Assembly (NCBI GenBank): GCA_934045075.1
Contig: OW203721.1
Coordinates: 23,322,181 to 23,386,180 of the forward strand
Reading direction: 5' to 3'
DNA length: 64,000 bases
DNA from: Yponomeuta sedellus
Taxonomy: Eukaryota; Arthropoda; Insecta; Lepidoptera; Yponomeutidae
A program made the position numbers and the translations under genes. The notes under the pieces were generated by a model. The model made no database searches, had not been told where the DNA came from, and was given only the letters and a program-made list of their open reading frames with translations. Below are positions 52,610 through 63,644 of this stretch, one piece after another. Numbering within the stretch: position 1 is the first letter of the stretch; the number at the start of each line of letters is the position of its first letter.

Positions 52610-52810
52610 TTTTTTTGTAGCATGTAAACGTCTTACAGCAGGGCACAGGCCTTCTCTCAGAGAGAAGGTATGGGCCTAATTGCAGCGCGTGCCCATCGCG
52701 TATTGACATTTTCAAGCGCTGAGGTATATTAACACCTCAGACACTGGTTTTCCCACGACGTCTTCCTTCACCGTAAGGTAATGGCTACTAAACATTCGTT
52801 GTTAAGCCTT
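52610..52810 (-). mobile_element. tS-E SINE, 3' half
   Basis: Carries 'aaacgtcttacagcagggca', 'cttctctcagagagaaggta', 'gcgtgcccatcgcgtattga' and 'cgacgtcttccttcacc'. Confidence 0.8.
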
Positions 52811-53214
52811 TAAGTATGTATGTCAACCGAAGGTGCTAAAAAACTTCAGCGCTTGAATTCCCCAAACCGTGGGCATACTATGAATTCATAGATCTTATTA
52901 AAAGGAGGCTTTAGCCATGTGTTGGAAGAGCAAGAAGAAGAAGAAGTTCTAAAGGCCTAGTATAATAATTTGTAAACTTCCGTTTTAATAAACATTCTCA
53001 TTTTAATTACAACATTTGTCTGGACAGACCAAATTTCTAACAAATACCTATTGTGACCATAGGGACCTAGATGCAACCCTGTCAGGTCTAAAACGATACT
53101 CCAAGTCAACAGATAGGCTGAACAAACACAAGACTTCCACAGCTATCGATGGACGATAAGCACGATATTAAAATATAACAGAAGGTCCACACAAAGCGCA
53201 GAAAGGTCGGCCAG

Positions 53215-53370
53215 GATCTCATGAAAAATGGCGAAAATTAAATTTGGGGATGACGATCTGCAAAAAACTGCAGGCAGATGCTGGATGCGACAGAAAGCTA
53301 TAGCGCTCATTAGGGGAGCAGTTGACTCAGCTATTGACTAGTACTCGTATTCGCCTGATGACGTATGACA
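53215..53370 (+). mobile_element. RTE-type LINE 3' fragment
   Basis: Carries 'gatgacgatctgcaaaaaac', 'aggcagatgctggatgcgac', 'tagcgctcattaggggagca' and a diverged 'ctattgactagtact' end. Confidence 0.65.
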
Positions 53371-54693
53371 TATGACCCTTCGGAAGCGATTCGGGGAAAA
53401 AGGAGTAAAGTTCTTGACAGTGGTCAGCAGGTAAATGATATATTGTTAGTGACGATCTCCTCAACTGAAAATAAGATGTTTCATCTGAAATTACAACAAT
53501 GATAACAATGTGTTTCTGCCTTCTCTTTCTTAATTTCACATCTACAGTTGGAAAAAAATTAAGTCATTTTGTTTACCTTATAATAATTTCCATAAAACAC
53601 AATTACTTATCCTGGTCCCAAAATAGGGATGTCACGGAGACCCGAGAACTCAAAGATCATCATTGATTCGGGGATTGTTTCGTATAGTACATACTTAGGG
53701 AAAACATCCTTTCTTTACCATGGTTTTATACTTATTTTAAAAAATTGTATCAAGCGCAATCTTAAAATTTAAGAAGACACCAAAAAAAGTTCCAACCAGT
53801 TCCAGGCTGCCAAAAGTTGTCCTGAAATATCTAGAGTTAACATTCCTTAAAATAAAAACTAAAGTATTACATTTTATAAAAAGAAAACAGTTCTTTGTAC
53901 TTTGATGTCGTAGGCCGGAGGGAAATAATTTTACTGATTGACCTACAGTCAGCCTTCTGCCTATTTTAGTGCCTCGACACGAAAGCTAGCGAGCTTCGTG
54001 GAACAGCGGCGACCGGCGTACGGATCGGCAAATACCGGTGATAACCAGTGGTGTGGTGATGCAAGCTCGACACAGCGGTTCTTGGTTTGGGTGAGTTTGG
54101 AGTTTCACGATACCTCCCTGGGCCTAAGTCCAGAGGCTATGTTTTAATAGAGTTGTTGAAGAATGAGTCTGCGTGTATCATCTATGTCAACATCTCTGTA
54201 ACATAAATGGCAATAAATTTTGATTGCTTTAATTTAGAGTCAGAATTTTTTACACTCTCAAGAACCTTCGGGTCGGATACCGACTGAGACCTGGCAATAT
54301 GTCCTGTCGACTTCACACTACGGACAAAAAACATGGTTTCAATTTCATAGACAATGATTATAAGAGAAATGAATTGACGTCAACTTACCCACAAATTTTC
54401 TAACAAATGTCAAAAGGTAACGAAGTGGCTCTGTAAAGTTTGGAATATAATGACAAAATGAGGTAAAAAAATGTTTTGCCCAAAAAACTGAGCCTGATCG
54501 GAGTTATTGCCAGTTCACAGTCGATTTGTCACGATGCCGTTTGATAGGCTGATCTTATTTATTTGTACTTATTTATGTTAATAGTGACATTCTGTTTATT
54601 TGTTACTATTGTGGCTTTATGGTATCCCGAACGTCGGTACCTGCTATTGGGGATTTATTTAGTTCAAGTCTTTGTTTTGATTGATGAAATTCA
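53371..54693. other. Mostly unassigned
   Basis: A short tS-F-like piece ('atcctggtcccaaaataggg') at about 53610. Otherwise nothing is recognised, including the 69-codon frame at 53938-54147. Confidence 0.4.
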
Positions 54694-54876
54694 TCTATAA
54701 TATAAAAATGAATCCCCGAATGTGATAGTAAGCGCAAATCTCGAGAGGAGCAGAACCGATTTCGCTAAGTTTTTTTTTTACAATATACCTTGACGTATAC
54801 GAGGATGGTTCTTACGGAGAAAAAAAATAAAAAAAATCCACTTTTAGGCGGTACGAAGTTCGCTGGGTCAGCTAGT
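54694..54876 (+). mobile_element. Helitron-like short element (183 bp)
   Basis: Complete copy, from TCTATAATATAAAAATGAAT to GGGTCAGCTAGT. Confidence 0.75.
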
Positions 54877-55054
54877 TACAAATAAATATACTACTCCTAA
54901 GCGACTGTAGACTTATTCGGAATTGGTTTTTCTAAATTACACGAAAAACTTTCATGAGCACTACTTAGCAACTTAATTGCGCATTCACTTATTTGATTTT
55001 TTGTCGCAAGAGTCTACTCTATTTCGCAGGGTCGCGTTAGTGTGCGCAAGCGTT

Positions 55055-55205
55055 CCCGTGGCCCCGTCCCTTGCAAGTGCGGAGGAACACCCCAGGAGTT
55101 TTAGTCGGTATTCCGCTCTTTTCAGGACGGGGAGTCGGTCATAACCACCGCGCTCCCCCGAGGCGGTGGTACCCGTAATGGGGTTCCTCCAGGGTTAAAA
55201 AAGGC
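55055..55205 (+). mobile_element. Probable LINE 3' untranslated end
   Basis: 'gcggaggaacaccccaggag', 'cggtattccgctcttttcag', 'ccccgaggcggtggtacccg' and an A-run after 'ccagggtt'. I recall similar sequence at the 3' ends of lepidopteran LINEs. Only one copy occurs in this window, so the call depends on memory. Confidence 0.4.
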
Positions 55206-55227
55206 TCTGATTCACAGAATTTATTCA

Positions 55228-55300
55228 TGAAGAGTAGAGACGGAGCTCGCGTCGACTCTTGCTCGTCTCAGACTCAAGTAAAATCAAGTGAGTGAATCCG
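55228..55300. mobile_element. Fragment of the 30050 foldback family
   Basis: 'gtagagacggagctcgcgtc' and 'ttgctcgtctca' match the middle of 30050-30267 in inverse orientation. 'gagtgaatccgg' may be the arm remnant. Confidence 0.55.
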
Positions 55301-55337
55301 GAATTAAATTAATAAACACGTAGTCGTTCAGCAGAAT

Positions 55338-55545
55338 GACTGTCTCGATGGTCTAGCGGTATCAAGTCTGATTGCCGTGCCGGAGGTCATGGGTTAGATT
55401 CCGACTGGGTGCCGCCGTATATTTGTACTAATGGCCTCAGTCTGGGTGTATTTCCATGTTTGTGATATACTTGTCTGGTTACCAAAGCACAGGTTATCCT
55501 AGTTTAGAATCAGAGATATGATTTTTTTACTTTTCGGGTATACAT
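55338..55545 (+). mobile_element. tS-F SINE
   Basis: Head 'tgtctcgatggtctagcggt', B-box-like 'gggttagattccg', body 'ggcctcagtctgggtgta', 'tttccatgtttgtgatatac', 'ggttatcctagtttagaatc'. Confidence 0.8.
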
Positions 55546-56210
55546 CTGTGTGCACAAAGGAAATATCTACAGGACTTTGTCGTACAATTACGTGGCTCAA
55601 TTTCAATGTCGCGTATCAGATATCTATTCAAATCGGTATACACTATGTATGATATGACGCCTCATATCTATGCGGTAGAGGGAAAACATCCCGCTTTCGC
55701 ACAAAAATGTGAAATATTACATAATCAAAGCACTGCATGGCCAGGTTTTACTAAGCACGACAAAAACTGTTATTTGCCTCTATTCTGTAGTTACTATCTT
55801 CAATAACTGAAGTACAATGTCATTCCGAAATATATTCCTTATTCCACAGTAGGTATAAACGCGAAAATTAAATAGACATGTACATTCGCGAAGAAAATGG
55901 AAACGCGCGAGGCGCAAATTTAAATTGCATGGCTGCTACAATGGTGTATACGATTACTGACACCAATACCAGAGAGCAGGAAATCGACACTTGAATTCAG
56001 ATGACCTCCGATGTGGTGCTGAGCTGATCACGAGGTGCTGGTGACGAAGCTTCTAAGCAGAAAAACGAAGATCTGAATTTATAAAAGTATAAAACCACGA
56101 AACCATAATCTTAATATGCAGCTGTGAGGCTTAAACACTCACACTCAAGAAAGAAAATAAGTCACTGGTTGCGAAGACGAAGTTGATCTAGAGACGAAGT
56201 TGATCGAGAT
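55546..56210. other. Unassigned intergenic sequence
   Basis: No recognised gene. 'gacgaagttgatc' is repeated at 56177 and 56194, next to the palindrome. Confidence 0.4.
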
Positions 56211-56266
56211 CCTCGTTGGATCTAGAATCTACATGGTGACCCATGTAGATTCTAGATCCTACGAGG
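56211..56266. repeat. 26-bp-arm near-perfect palindrome
   Basis: Left arm 56211-56236 (starts 'cctcgttggatctagaatct') and right arm 56240-56266 differ at one position, with a loop of about 3 nt. Confidence 0.95.
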
Positions 56267-56890
56267 TGGGAAAATAGTTATTGGAGAGTTTATAAGAACA
56301 GAGAAACCAAACGCTATCGATTCCGTTGGCTCGGTTACTTAGCAAGGATGGGAGAGGATAGAGGGCATTCCTTAGGGCCCTCGCCCACGGCGACTTTTTG
56401 CAGCAATGCAGTAGCGATACTGTCGCGCGTTTGCATCGATACTGCCGCGATGCGGTCGCTAGCTGTGTGCCCTCGGCCACGTAACCACAATTCAGTCGCG
56501 ATGCAAACGCTATTCAGTAACAGCACAAAAATGCATACGATTGCCATAGTTTCATGATAGACTCCGTTAAGGCATCGTTAGTCACGTTGCCTTTGGTGCT
56601 GCTTTTTATTTAGTAGCGCGTTGGCATCGCTTCTGTAGCGCGTTGCAAATGCGACTTAAGCGCGTTGGCATCGCTTCTGTAGCGCGTTGCAAATGCGACT
56701 CGCGCGTTTACGAAACGCGGGACAGCATCACTAGAAAAAGTTGCTGTAGGCGAGGGCCCTTAGGCTTCCAAGCGGCCAAAGACCGGTTGTTAGCCCTAGA
56801 TATAGCCGAAAAGATGAAGTGGCCAAGAACCTGCTTGAGCTCCAGGCTGGCGATCCTTACGTCGGAGGCAAAGACCCACTTCGGGTCGCT
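56267..56890 (+). pseudogene. LINE-like ORF fragment split by a MITE
   Basis: Before the MITE the frame gives RFRWLGYLARMGEDRGHSL and after it GFQAAKDRLLALDIAEKMKW, in the same frame if the insert and one TTA are ignored. 'RWLGHLARM' is common near the C-terminus of insect LINE reverse transcriptases. The second part is not recognised. The join is inferred from the target duplication. Confidence 0.5.
56375..56759. mobile_element. Harbinger-like MITE (385 bp)
   Basis: Terminal inverted repeats begin GGGCCCTCGCC and extend about 25 bp with three differences. TTA flanks both ends (56372-56374 and 56760-56762), as is typical of PIF/Harbinger. Inside is a 45-bp tandem duplication (about 56613-56702; unit starts 'gcgcgttggcatcgcttctg'). 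Non-coding, so non-autonomous. Confidence 0.85.
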
Positions 56891-56894
56891 ACTC

Positions 56895-57235
56895 CCCTCG
56901 TCGTCAGGCTATACTAGTCCACTGCTGGACATAGCCCTCCCCTAATGAGCACCATAGCGCTCTGTCTTCAGCTTGCTGTATCCAGCATCTGCCTGCAGTT
57001 TTTCGCAGATCGTCATCCCACCTAGTTGAAGGGCGTCCTACATTACGTTTGCCGAGTCGCCGTCTCGACTCAAGGACACGTTTACTCCAACGGTTGTCGG
57101 TTCTTCGCGAGATATGGCCAGCCCACTGCCACTTCAGTTTGCTGATTCTCTGAGCAATGTCGATAACTTTGGTTCTCTGTCGGATGCATTCGTTACGAAT
57201 CCTATCCTTCAGAGAAACTCCGAGCTAATCCTCTC
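56895..57235 (-). pseudogene. RTE-type LINE C-terminal pseudogene
   Basis: Minus-strand reading gives GVSLKDRIRNECIRQRTKV, IDIAQRISKLKWQWAGHISR, DNRWSKRVLE, GRPSTRWDDDLRKTAGRCW and YVQQWTSIA before the stop and (GAC)n. More intact than the copy at 31956: the Trp residues of KLKWQWAGH are kept. 5'-truncated. Confidence 0.85.
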
Positions 57236-57414
57236 ACTAACAAATTACTAGTTTTATAATACTTTTAATGCACTTCCATAATGTAAAGTACGGTAGACTT
57301 TAATTTCTTTAGAATTTTCTAGCAAATTGACCTTCAAAAATATCGTTATATATATTTCTTCCAAAACAAATAGTTAAGGAGGCAGAAGCTTTACCTGAGA
57401 GAAAATATCACCAC
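57236..57414. other. Unassigned AT-rich sequence
   Basis: No recognised gene or repeat. Confidence 0.4.
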
Positions 57415-57486
57415 ACAACTCAGATTTTTTTCCCCTCAACGTTTTCCTTCCCCAAAGTTAGCGAGTGGTATTGCTACCACTAATTT
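57415..57486 (-). mobile_element. tS-E SINE fragment
   Basis: Carries 'caacgttttccttcccc' and 'agcgagtggtattgctacca'. Confidence 0.6.
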
Positions 57487-57625
57487 GCAAATATATTGGC
57501 CTTTTTTTTGCATCTACGTAATGAGATGATTTATACAGCGTCTAGTGGCATCTTCACTCACACTAGATGGGTGAAGGGACCACTCCGACGCTGTAGTGCC
57601 TGGGACATTGTTTTATAGATGGAAA
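57487..57625 (-). repeat. Dispersed repeat S, copy 4
   Basis: Inverse copy ('acgtaatgagatgatttata', 'cactagatgggtgaagggac', 'acgctgtagtgcctgggaca'). Confidence 0.75.
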
Positions 57626-57689
57626 TATACGTGAAATAATCAAACAGTCCGTATCAGTCAGCCACACGAGAACGGAAAGAAATTTACAT

Positions 57690-57785
57690 GGCACAGAAAA
57701 AAAATTGGAGATTGAACCGAGATTCGTACCAACGACTTTTCGAATGTGAGACCAGCGTTCTACCGTTGCGCAGATCACAGCACAG
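57690..57785 (-). mobile_element. Degraded tRNA-derived SINE head
   Basis: On the minus strand an A-box-like 'tgcgcaacggtagaacgc' and a B-box-like 'ggtacgaatctcgg' lie at tRNA-like spacing. Not clearly one of the five named families. Confidence 0.45.
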
Positions 57786-59639
57786 AGAAAGTTCTGTGGC
57801 GCAGATGCAAGTAATGCGCATGTCAAGGTCGAGCTGTGGTCGACTGTAGTGCCAAAGGAACAGGTGACGCAGACCGTAATTAGGTACATGTGACTCAAGT
57901 TGAAAGTTTTTCCACTTTAGGAAAATGTGCTTATCTCAGAGTAGAAAGCGTCGAAGCGACGCGGTAAGGTTTTCAGTAGAGCCAGAGAATACGAATAAAT
58001 AGTAATTTTACTTACTCAATTCGCATTTTGAAAAACTTAAAAGTCACTACCGTTTTTAACCCCTACAAATGTAACTAAGGCGTTGCAAGCTCGATAAATA
58101 TACTCGTAATCTCCAAGCGGGTCCCGCGGCTTCGTCTGCGCAAGACTACTACAGTACGCATTACCGGATTATTATCAAGAATTCTATGTCTCAATTCAGA
58201 CCTTCGTCTATCTGTACGCCAAGTTTCATGTAAATCCATACAGCCGTTATTGCGTGATTGAGTAACAAACATCCAAACATCTCCACAAACTTAGGAGGAT
58301 TAACTCTATAGTAGTGCATTAACGTTTGAGAAAATAATATCCACTAGGTAACTTTTCGACTTTTCGTTTTTCACATAACAAGATAATGCTTCAGCCCGTC
58401 CTCTTTCACTTCTTAACATATGTTTCCCCCGAGGTACGCTTTTCATTCTTCCTTGGCCATCCTCATTCAACCGCTGCCAGCAAGAACAGCAATAAGGTAC
58501 TGCTTACTGACTCTATATCAAGAACATTGTCACACAAGCAATTTATCTAAGCCCCGTCAATGTCAAGAAGTCTATACGAATTAATAACAGGACAAGCAAG
58601 TGTCATTATGTAAGTGTCAAAATTTAACTGCAGGGGAAGTAAAGGGCTATTATAATGGATTATTTAGGTGACAATGATGTTTGGAAAAAAGGCAGTACAA
58701 TGACTGAGTTCTATAATGTGTTATAATAATTATGTAATCGCTGTTGATTAAAGACTTTGAAAAGACGGAAATTGGATTTTCTGTTTCCATTTTTTTTCAC
58801 CAAAATGATCTAGTATATTTCCAAATGGACCTAATTAAACATGTAACGTTTATTAAGTCACAGTTCCTGTGCTACTTTTTAAACAATATTGTTGATTTGT
58901 ATTTCGGTTTCATCAACGTTTAGCCATCACCAAAGATACGAGCATTGTTCATCATGGAGCATGGATATCCCTTTTTGCGCACGTCTAGACGCAAGACGAC
59001 AGAGAAGCTTGCCTTATTAGGCCTACTGGAATATCAGGTCTTAATTCCGACGCCTCGACCAAACACAATCGAGATTCAAGCAAGAGTCTCTCTAGACAAC
59101 GCCTACGTGGCGCGGTCCGAAACGAGGTTTCTATCGGCGCGACACAAGCAAGCAGTGTTGCCATGCTGCGGGAATTGCCGAGACCTATGGCTTTCGGTAC
59201 CCTTAGCTGGAGTTTACTTGGACCGATTAAAAAATGTATAGACGGGGACAGAATTAGCAGTCTATTAAACGGCATGCAAGCGATCAAATTTTTTTTCCAT
59301 ATTGACACAGGCTGTTATTTATATTTAAATTTCTATAATATTCTTAATCGGAACTAATGTATCGATTTATTAATACTTTGGGTTTCGTACCTCAAAAGGA
59401 AAAAATAACCCTTACAGGATCATTTTCTTATCCCTATCGGTAAACGAATATTTTGACACTGAAGGGAATTAAAATTAATCGAGTACTAGGCAAGTTATAT
59501 CGTCTTATAGATAATATTTGTGTTGCAATTTTATCACGAAAGACTCTTACCTAGATTCCTACGTAACATACCTACGCAGAGTTTCACCTCCAACTTTTAC
59601 ACTTTTCTACGCTCCCTAATTAGTTAGTTAGACCTGAGA
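57786..59639. other. Mostly unassigned
   Basis: At 58075-58270 there is sequence reminiscent of repeat X relatives ('gcgggtcccgcggcttcg', 'ccgttattgcgtgattgag'). Opposed frames of 98 codons (58945-59241 plus) and 107 codons (58985-59308 minus) overlap and show no domain. Confidence 0.35.
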
Positions 59640-59775
59640 TTTCCGCACTTAGCCTCATCAATTGACCAATGTTTTCCTTCACTGTTAGCGAGTGGTATTA
59701 CTACTATAACTTCACAAACGTACATAGCTTAGAAAACAAGAAAACAGGATTTGACTCCACAACCACCCAATTGAG
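59640..59775 (-). mobile_element. tS-E SINE, body and head edge
   Basis: Carries 'tgttttccttcactgttagc', 'gagtggtattactactataa' and 'gaaaacaagaaaacaggatt'. B-box degenerate. Confidence 0.65.
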
Positions 59776-59944
59776 ATGCCGGCGTTCTACTGCTGTCAAA
59801 ACATTTCCCTAAAAAATGTTGGCAACACTTCACGCAAGATGGACGCGACGCGACGCGCAGTCTGCGGCCCTACTACACGAGCAAGCGTTGCCACGGACCG
59901 GGCGTGTGGGTGCGTCATTACATTACAGTCGTTAATTTTTTTTT

Positions 59945-60138
59945 TTTATTTTCATGGACATATTACACTGATCTCGTTAGCCCTATACTAATTACAAGTA
60001 AATGACTTGCGTTATAGGTGCTAACTCGGCGATAGATTTAATAACATAACATTCAAGACCCGAGACAATCTAGAGAAGTTTGTTTCCTAGTTTGACCGCC
60101 GACCGCCCCCAAACCGCTGCGCCACCGAGGCCGTCTTG
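59945..60138 (-). mobile_element. tS-C SINE, B-box damaged
   Basis: Minus-strand copy ending 'ttttcatggacatattacac'. The head reads 'aaaccgctgcgccaccgagg' on the plus strand, and most of the B-box is lost. Confidence 0.8.
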
Positions 60139-60895
60139 GCTATTTGAGAGCTGTTTACAGTAGAAAGATTAGAAAGAGAATACTTTATTGCATATAAAAT
60201 AGAAATTACACAGTTTACCGAGGGTTAGTGCATGGGAAACTGGGGCTGCATCTTCCTCATTGGCAAATACAGAGCTTCGTTTTGAACTCAAGCACTTGTA
60301 CCCTTAACGCACGCCAGACGGCACGCGTTCCCGGTCACCTAGCGCTGACCCAGTGCACCAGCAATCTACATCTGCACCACGCAATCAGTCGCAGCGATCG
60401 AATGCGATAAGACGCATAGATGCTAGGGCTGTCACCTTTAAGAAATCTAAGGCCCAGAGATTCGAAAATGTTGCTTTAATATTATTATTATTAATAATAG
60501 TACTTTTGATAATACCTTATTATTATTATTAATAATAATACTTTTATTGACCTAAATGTTGACATTAAAACAGTACAATGCGGCAAACTTAATGCCATAA
60601 GCATTTTCTACCAGTTAACCGCAGGAGGTAGACGCGAAAGTTGGTAGGCCTTTAGCTACAGTAATTAATTTTAATTATTAAATTAGCAAAATATGGTTGA
60701 AGAAAATTTTAAACAAGAAGAACTGTTGGTTAACATTAAATGTTATATAAAAAAATAAAAAGAACCGTATGAAACCGTAAGACACATGTCAAATAAATTA
60801 TGTATCCATAAAACATTTATAAATGCGATTTTTTAAATTATTTAACATTTTGATGGGTTAGGGGATGCGCCTACCGTAATTGTTTGGTAATCAAA
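60139..60895. other. Unassigned, with ATT/AAT repeats
   Basis: Imperfect (ATT)n/(AAT)n tracts at 60477-60541. 'aatactttattgcatata' at 60178 may be an inverse LINE tail. Confidence 0.4.
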
Positions 60896-61160
60896 GTATT
60901 CTCGACCCATCCCGGAGTTTGGTGACGTAGACTCCGGGTCAAACCCGGATGGGTGGCAGCCCTGAGTGTAGATGGCTCCGCCCGCAGTGGCAGTGGCCGG
61001 CGCGTAACGGTGCACGGAGCCTCAGGCACTGCGGGCTTTCTACCCCGCGGCCATAATACCTACTACATTCCGGTCCGGGCCAGCGTATAGCGACTGCTTG
61101 CTCGGCTCGCGCTGGATGCATCGCATCGCAGTAGCTCGATCTTCATTCCTCTTCAGGGAT
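60896..61160. other. GC-rich island with nested hairpins
   Basis: CCGGAGT ... ACTCCGG (60913-60938) lies inside a wider imperfect pair ACCCATCCCGG/CCGGATGGGT (60905-60954). G+C is clearly above the surroundings to about 61150. No gene is recognised. Confidence 0.45.
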
Positions 61161-61624
61161 CGCAACGCAGCTTCATTCCCGTTTAGGAAGCGCTCATAGT
61201 CTAGTAAAAGAGCAAAGCAAGAAGTCTGTTTGAAGAAATGTAACTGGCAGTTAGTTGAAATTTTCATGGAATATGCAAAATTATAACTCCTTGCAACATC
61301 TTATAATCTCGTGTCACATTGTTTGTTATCAAAACTTCTCCGGAATGGCTTCACTAATTTTCATGAAATTGTTTGTGTATATTGTGTATACTGAGAATAT
61401 GTAGTAAGATAAGTAATATGGAAAAGCAACGTTTGCGGGAGCAGTATCTGATAACTCAGATCACGAAATAATAAAATATTAGACTTATTAAAAATTACGT
61501 TAAAAACTTCTAATACCTAAATACCTATACCGTTAAAAACACGTTTCATTATGGGTCAATATACAATTCCTCAGTGCGCGAATGTTACTTGAATTTAAGC
61601 GGCTTTTTTTTTAAGCTTTAGAGC
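61161..61624. other. Unassigned
   Basis: No recognised gene or repeat. Confidence 0.4.
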
Positions 61625-61710
61625 TTTTTGCAAGCTGAAAACAGGGCGCTATGGCGCTCATTAGGGGAGGGCTATGTCCAGCAATGGACTTGTATAGCCT
61701 GACGACCAGA
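61625..61710 (+). mobile_element. RTE-type LINE 3' end
   Basis: Carries 'caagctgaaaacagggcgct', 'gctcattaggggagggctat', 'ccagcaatggacttgtatag' and (GAC)n. Confidence 0.7.
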
Positions 61711-62187
61711 ACTTTTTTTAAATATTTAGCGCGCATTCTGATATACATTATTTTGCTGTTAAAATACTGTAATTTAACAACTTAGGAGATTTTCTGCAAA
61801 TACCTTTAAAAAGTTAATATTGGCCATTTACAAGGTATTATATTATATCTACTTCGCTTCATGTTGAAATTCCGCGTTTGACGAAGTTGCGGGCAAAAGC
61901 TATTGTCACTATAGGGCACGATGGCTGCACTGTGCGAACCGCGCATGCGCTTTCCACTGCGCGAGATTCCGCGCACAGGTACCGCGCATTCCTTCCGGAT
62001 TCCCTGCAGACGTGCGCCGGCGTACGCCCCACTGGCCCTCCTTCCTATCGCATCGTCATTCTTTGTATAATTAATTAATTGAATCTTGTCGAGAATTTCT
62101 TCAAATATTTTAAAATAAAAAAATCAGTTACGTAGAAGTTCGCTACAAAATTAAATATTCTCTCCATCGAGTTAAATACAGAATTTC
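61711..62187. other. Unassigned; GC-rich 61915-62050
   Basis: A 66-codon frame (61878-62078) has no recognisable motif. Confidence 0.4.
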
Positions 62188-62544
62188 AGGCGCTTTGGGG
62201 TGGTAACTAGCGCCACTAATGGAATGGAATGGAATAAAAATCATAAGTTGTCTTATAATACGTTTTTATGTTTCAAAAGGTAATCATCAAAAATCATTTT
62301 TAGAAACTACACTTTAGAACCTAGTATCAACAACCTAGGACTTCAATCGATTTCCGCCAAAAACGGCCGTTCTTAGCGGAAATCGACTAAAGTCCTAATA
62401 TGTTGATAATACGTTCTAGGGTGTAAGTTCTAAAAATAGTTAACACCGATATTAAGATTATTCATGATTACTTTTTGAACCTACTATGAAACTAGTTATG
62501 ATTATTATTCCATTGGTGACTCTAGCTAGCACCCCTAAGCGCCT
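62188..62544. mobile_element. Foldback MITE (357 bp), reference copy
   Basis: Inverted ends 'aggcgctttggggtggtaac' and 'gctagcacccctaagcgcct' extend inward through 'ccattggt' and 'tcataact'. A second inverted pair is centred near 62370 ('cgatttccgccaaaaacgg' with 'ttagcggaaatcg'). Related copies lie at 8971 and 38738. Non-coding. Confidence 0.8.
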
Positions 62545-62741
62545 TAATTAAATCTAAGTGAAAGAGAAGGGGCCTAGGGTTATCAACGGGCTCTGTTTAT
62601 GGCCTGCTTAGATACACAGATAGAAAATAAAATTAATAAATAAAGTTTACGTCTGAAAATTGATTATTGATTACTCTGAAGAGTTTTTTAGAAGAAAGTA
62701 ACGAGGTCACGGGAATAAAAAATAACTAACAATGAGGTGGC

Positions 62742-62897
62742 CTCTGCATTTACGTAATTAGATGATTTATACAGCGCCCAGTGGCATCTTCGCTCACACT
62801 GGATGGGTGAAGGGACAACCGGATGCTGTAGTGCCTGCGACATGGTTTTAGATGGTGTAGGCTCGCCCACCAGTACCTACATAATCAAGCACGACGA
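62742..62897 (-). repeat. Dispersed repeat S, copy 5
   Basis: Inverse copy with the extension 'atggttttagatggtgtagg', also found at 20930. Confidence 0.75.
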
Positions 62898-62970
62898 CCT
62901 TCACCTGCGTGCTGTCCCTACCCTGTAGTTACGTTTTACCTAATAAATAATCGCGATTTGACCCGTTTAA

Positions 62971-63644
62971 TACAGTGTCCCAAAAAATAGTGTCAAGCGG
63001 AAGTCCTGAGATAGAACACCCCTTGGAGCATCCGAAACACCCCCCATGTATGTTCCGCGATTTTTTGTAGTTTTCGAGTTATGAATTTTATACTTAAATT
63101 TTGAGAACTATAACTATGAAAGAATAAAAAACGACAGAATAGCGTTTATTCGATTAAAAGATAATTTCAGAAGGTGCAGAATTTGTAATGAGCAGGAAGG
63201 GAGGTATTTTGAGAACTTTTTGTAATAAATAATAAATAGCAGTTACTTTTTGTTTTATTTTAGCTTCCCCTTTTTAAAGATTTTATTTTCGTAACTTAAT
63301 TTTTAAGTATCACACAGTTCAGCGAGTTCAAAGAATCTTTTGAAAATTAAACTTTCAAATGGCAAAATCTTCTCTTTTTTGTAATTATTTTTGCTTATTT
63401 AACAATCTAATTAACTCTAGGAATGATAAAATGCAAAAAAAAACTTCTTTACCAAATGGTAAATTTTAAGAGATTTCCGCCTTTGTTTTAAATTTTTTAG
63501 GTCAATAATTCTCTATATTTAAGTAAAAAAATCATAACTCAAAACTACAAATATCGCGAAACATACATGGGGTTGTTTCGGATGCTCCAAGGGGTGTTCT
63601 ATTTCAGGACTTCCGCTTGACACTATTTTTTGGGACACCCTGTA
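62971..63644. mobile_element. Long-arm foldback transposon (674 bp)
   Basis: Arms of about 128 bp: the left begins TACAGTGTCCCAAAAAATAG, and the right, read inversely, begins TACAGGGTGTCCCAAAAAAT. Both continue through 'tgtcaagcggaagtcctga' and 'caccccttggagcatccgaa'. Few differences by eye. The centre of about 415 bp is AT-rich and non-coding. The superfamily is uncertain. Confidence 0.85.

Noticed and set aside
58945..59308. Opposed open frames of 98 and 107 codons
   Set aside because: They overlap on opposite strands and show no recognisable motif; chance frames in a GC-richer patch are likely.
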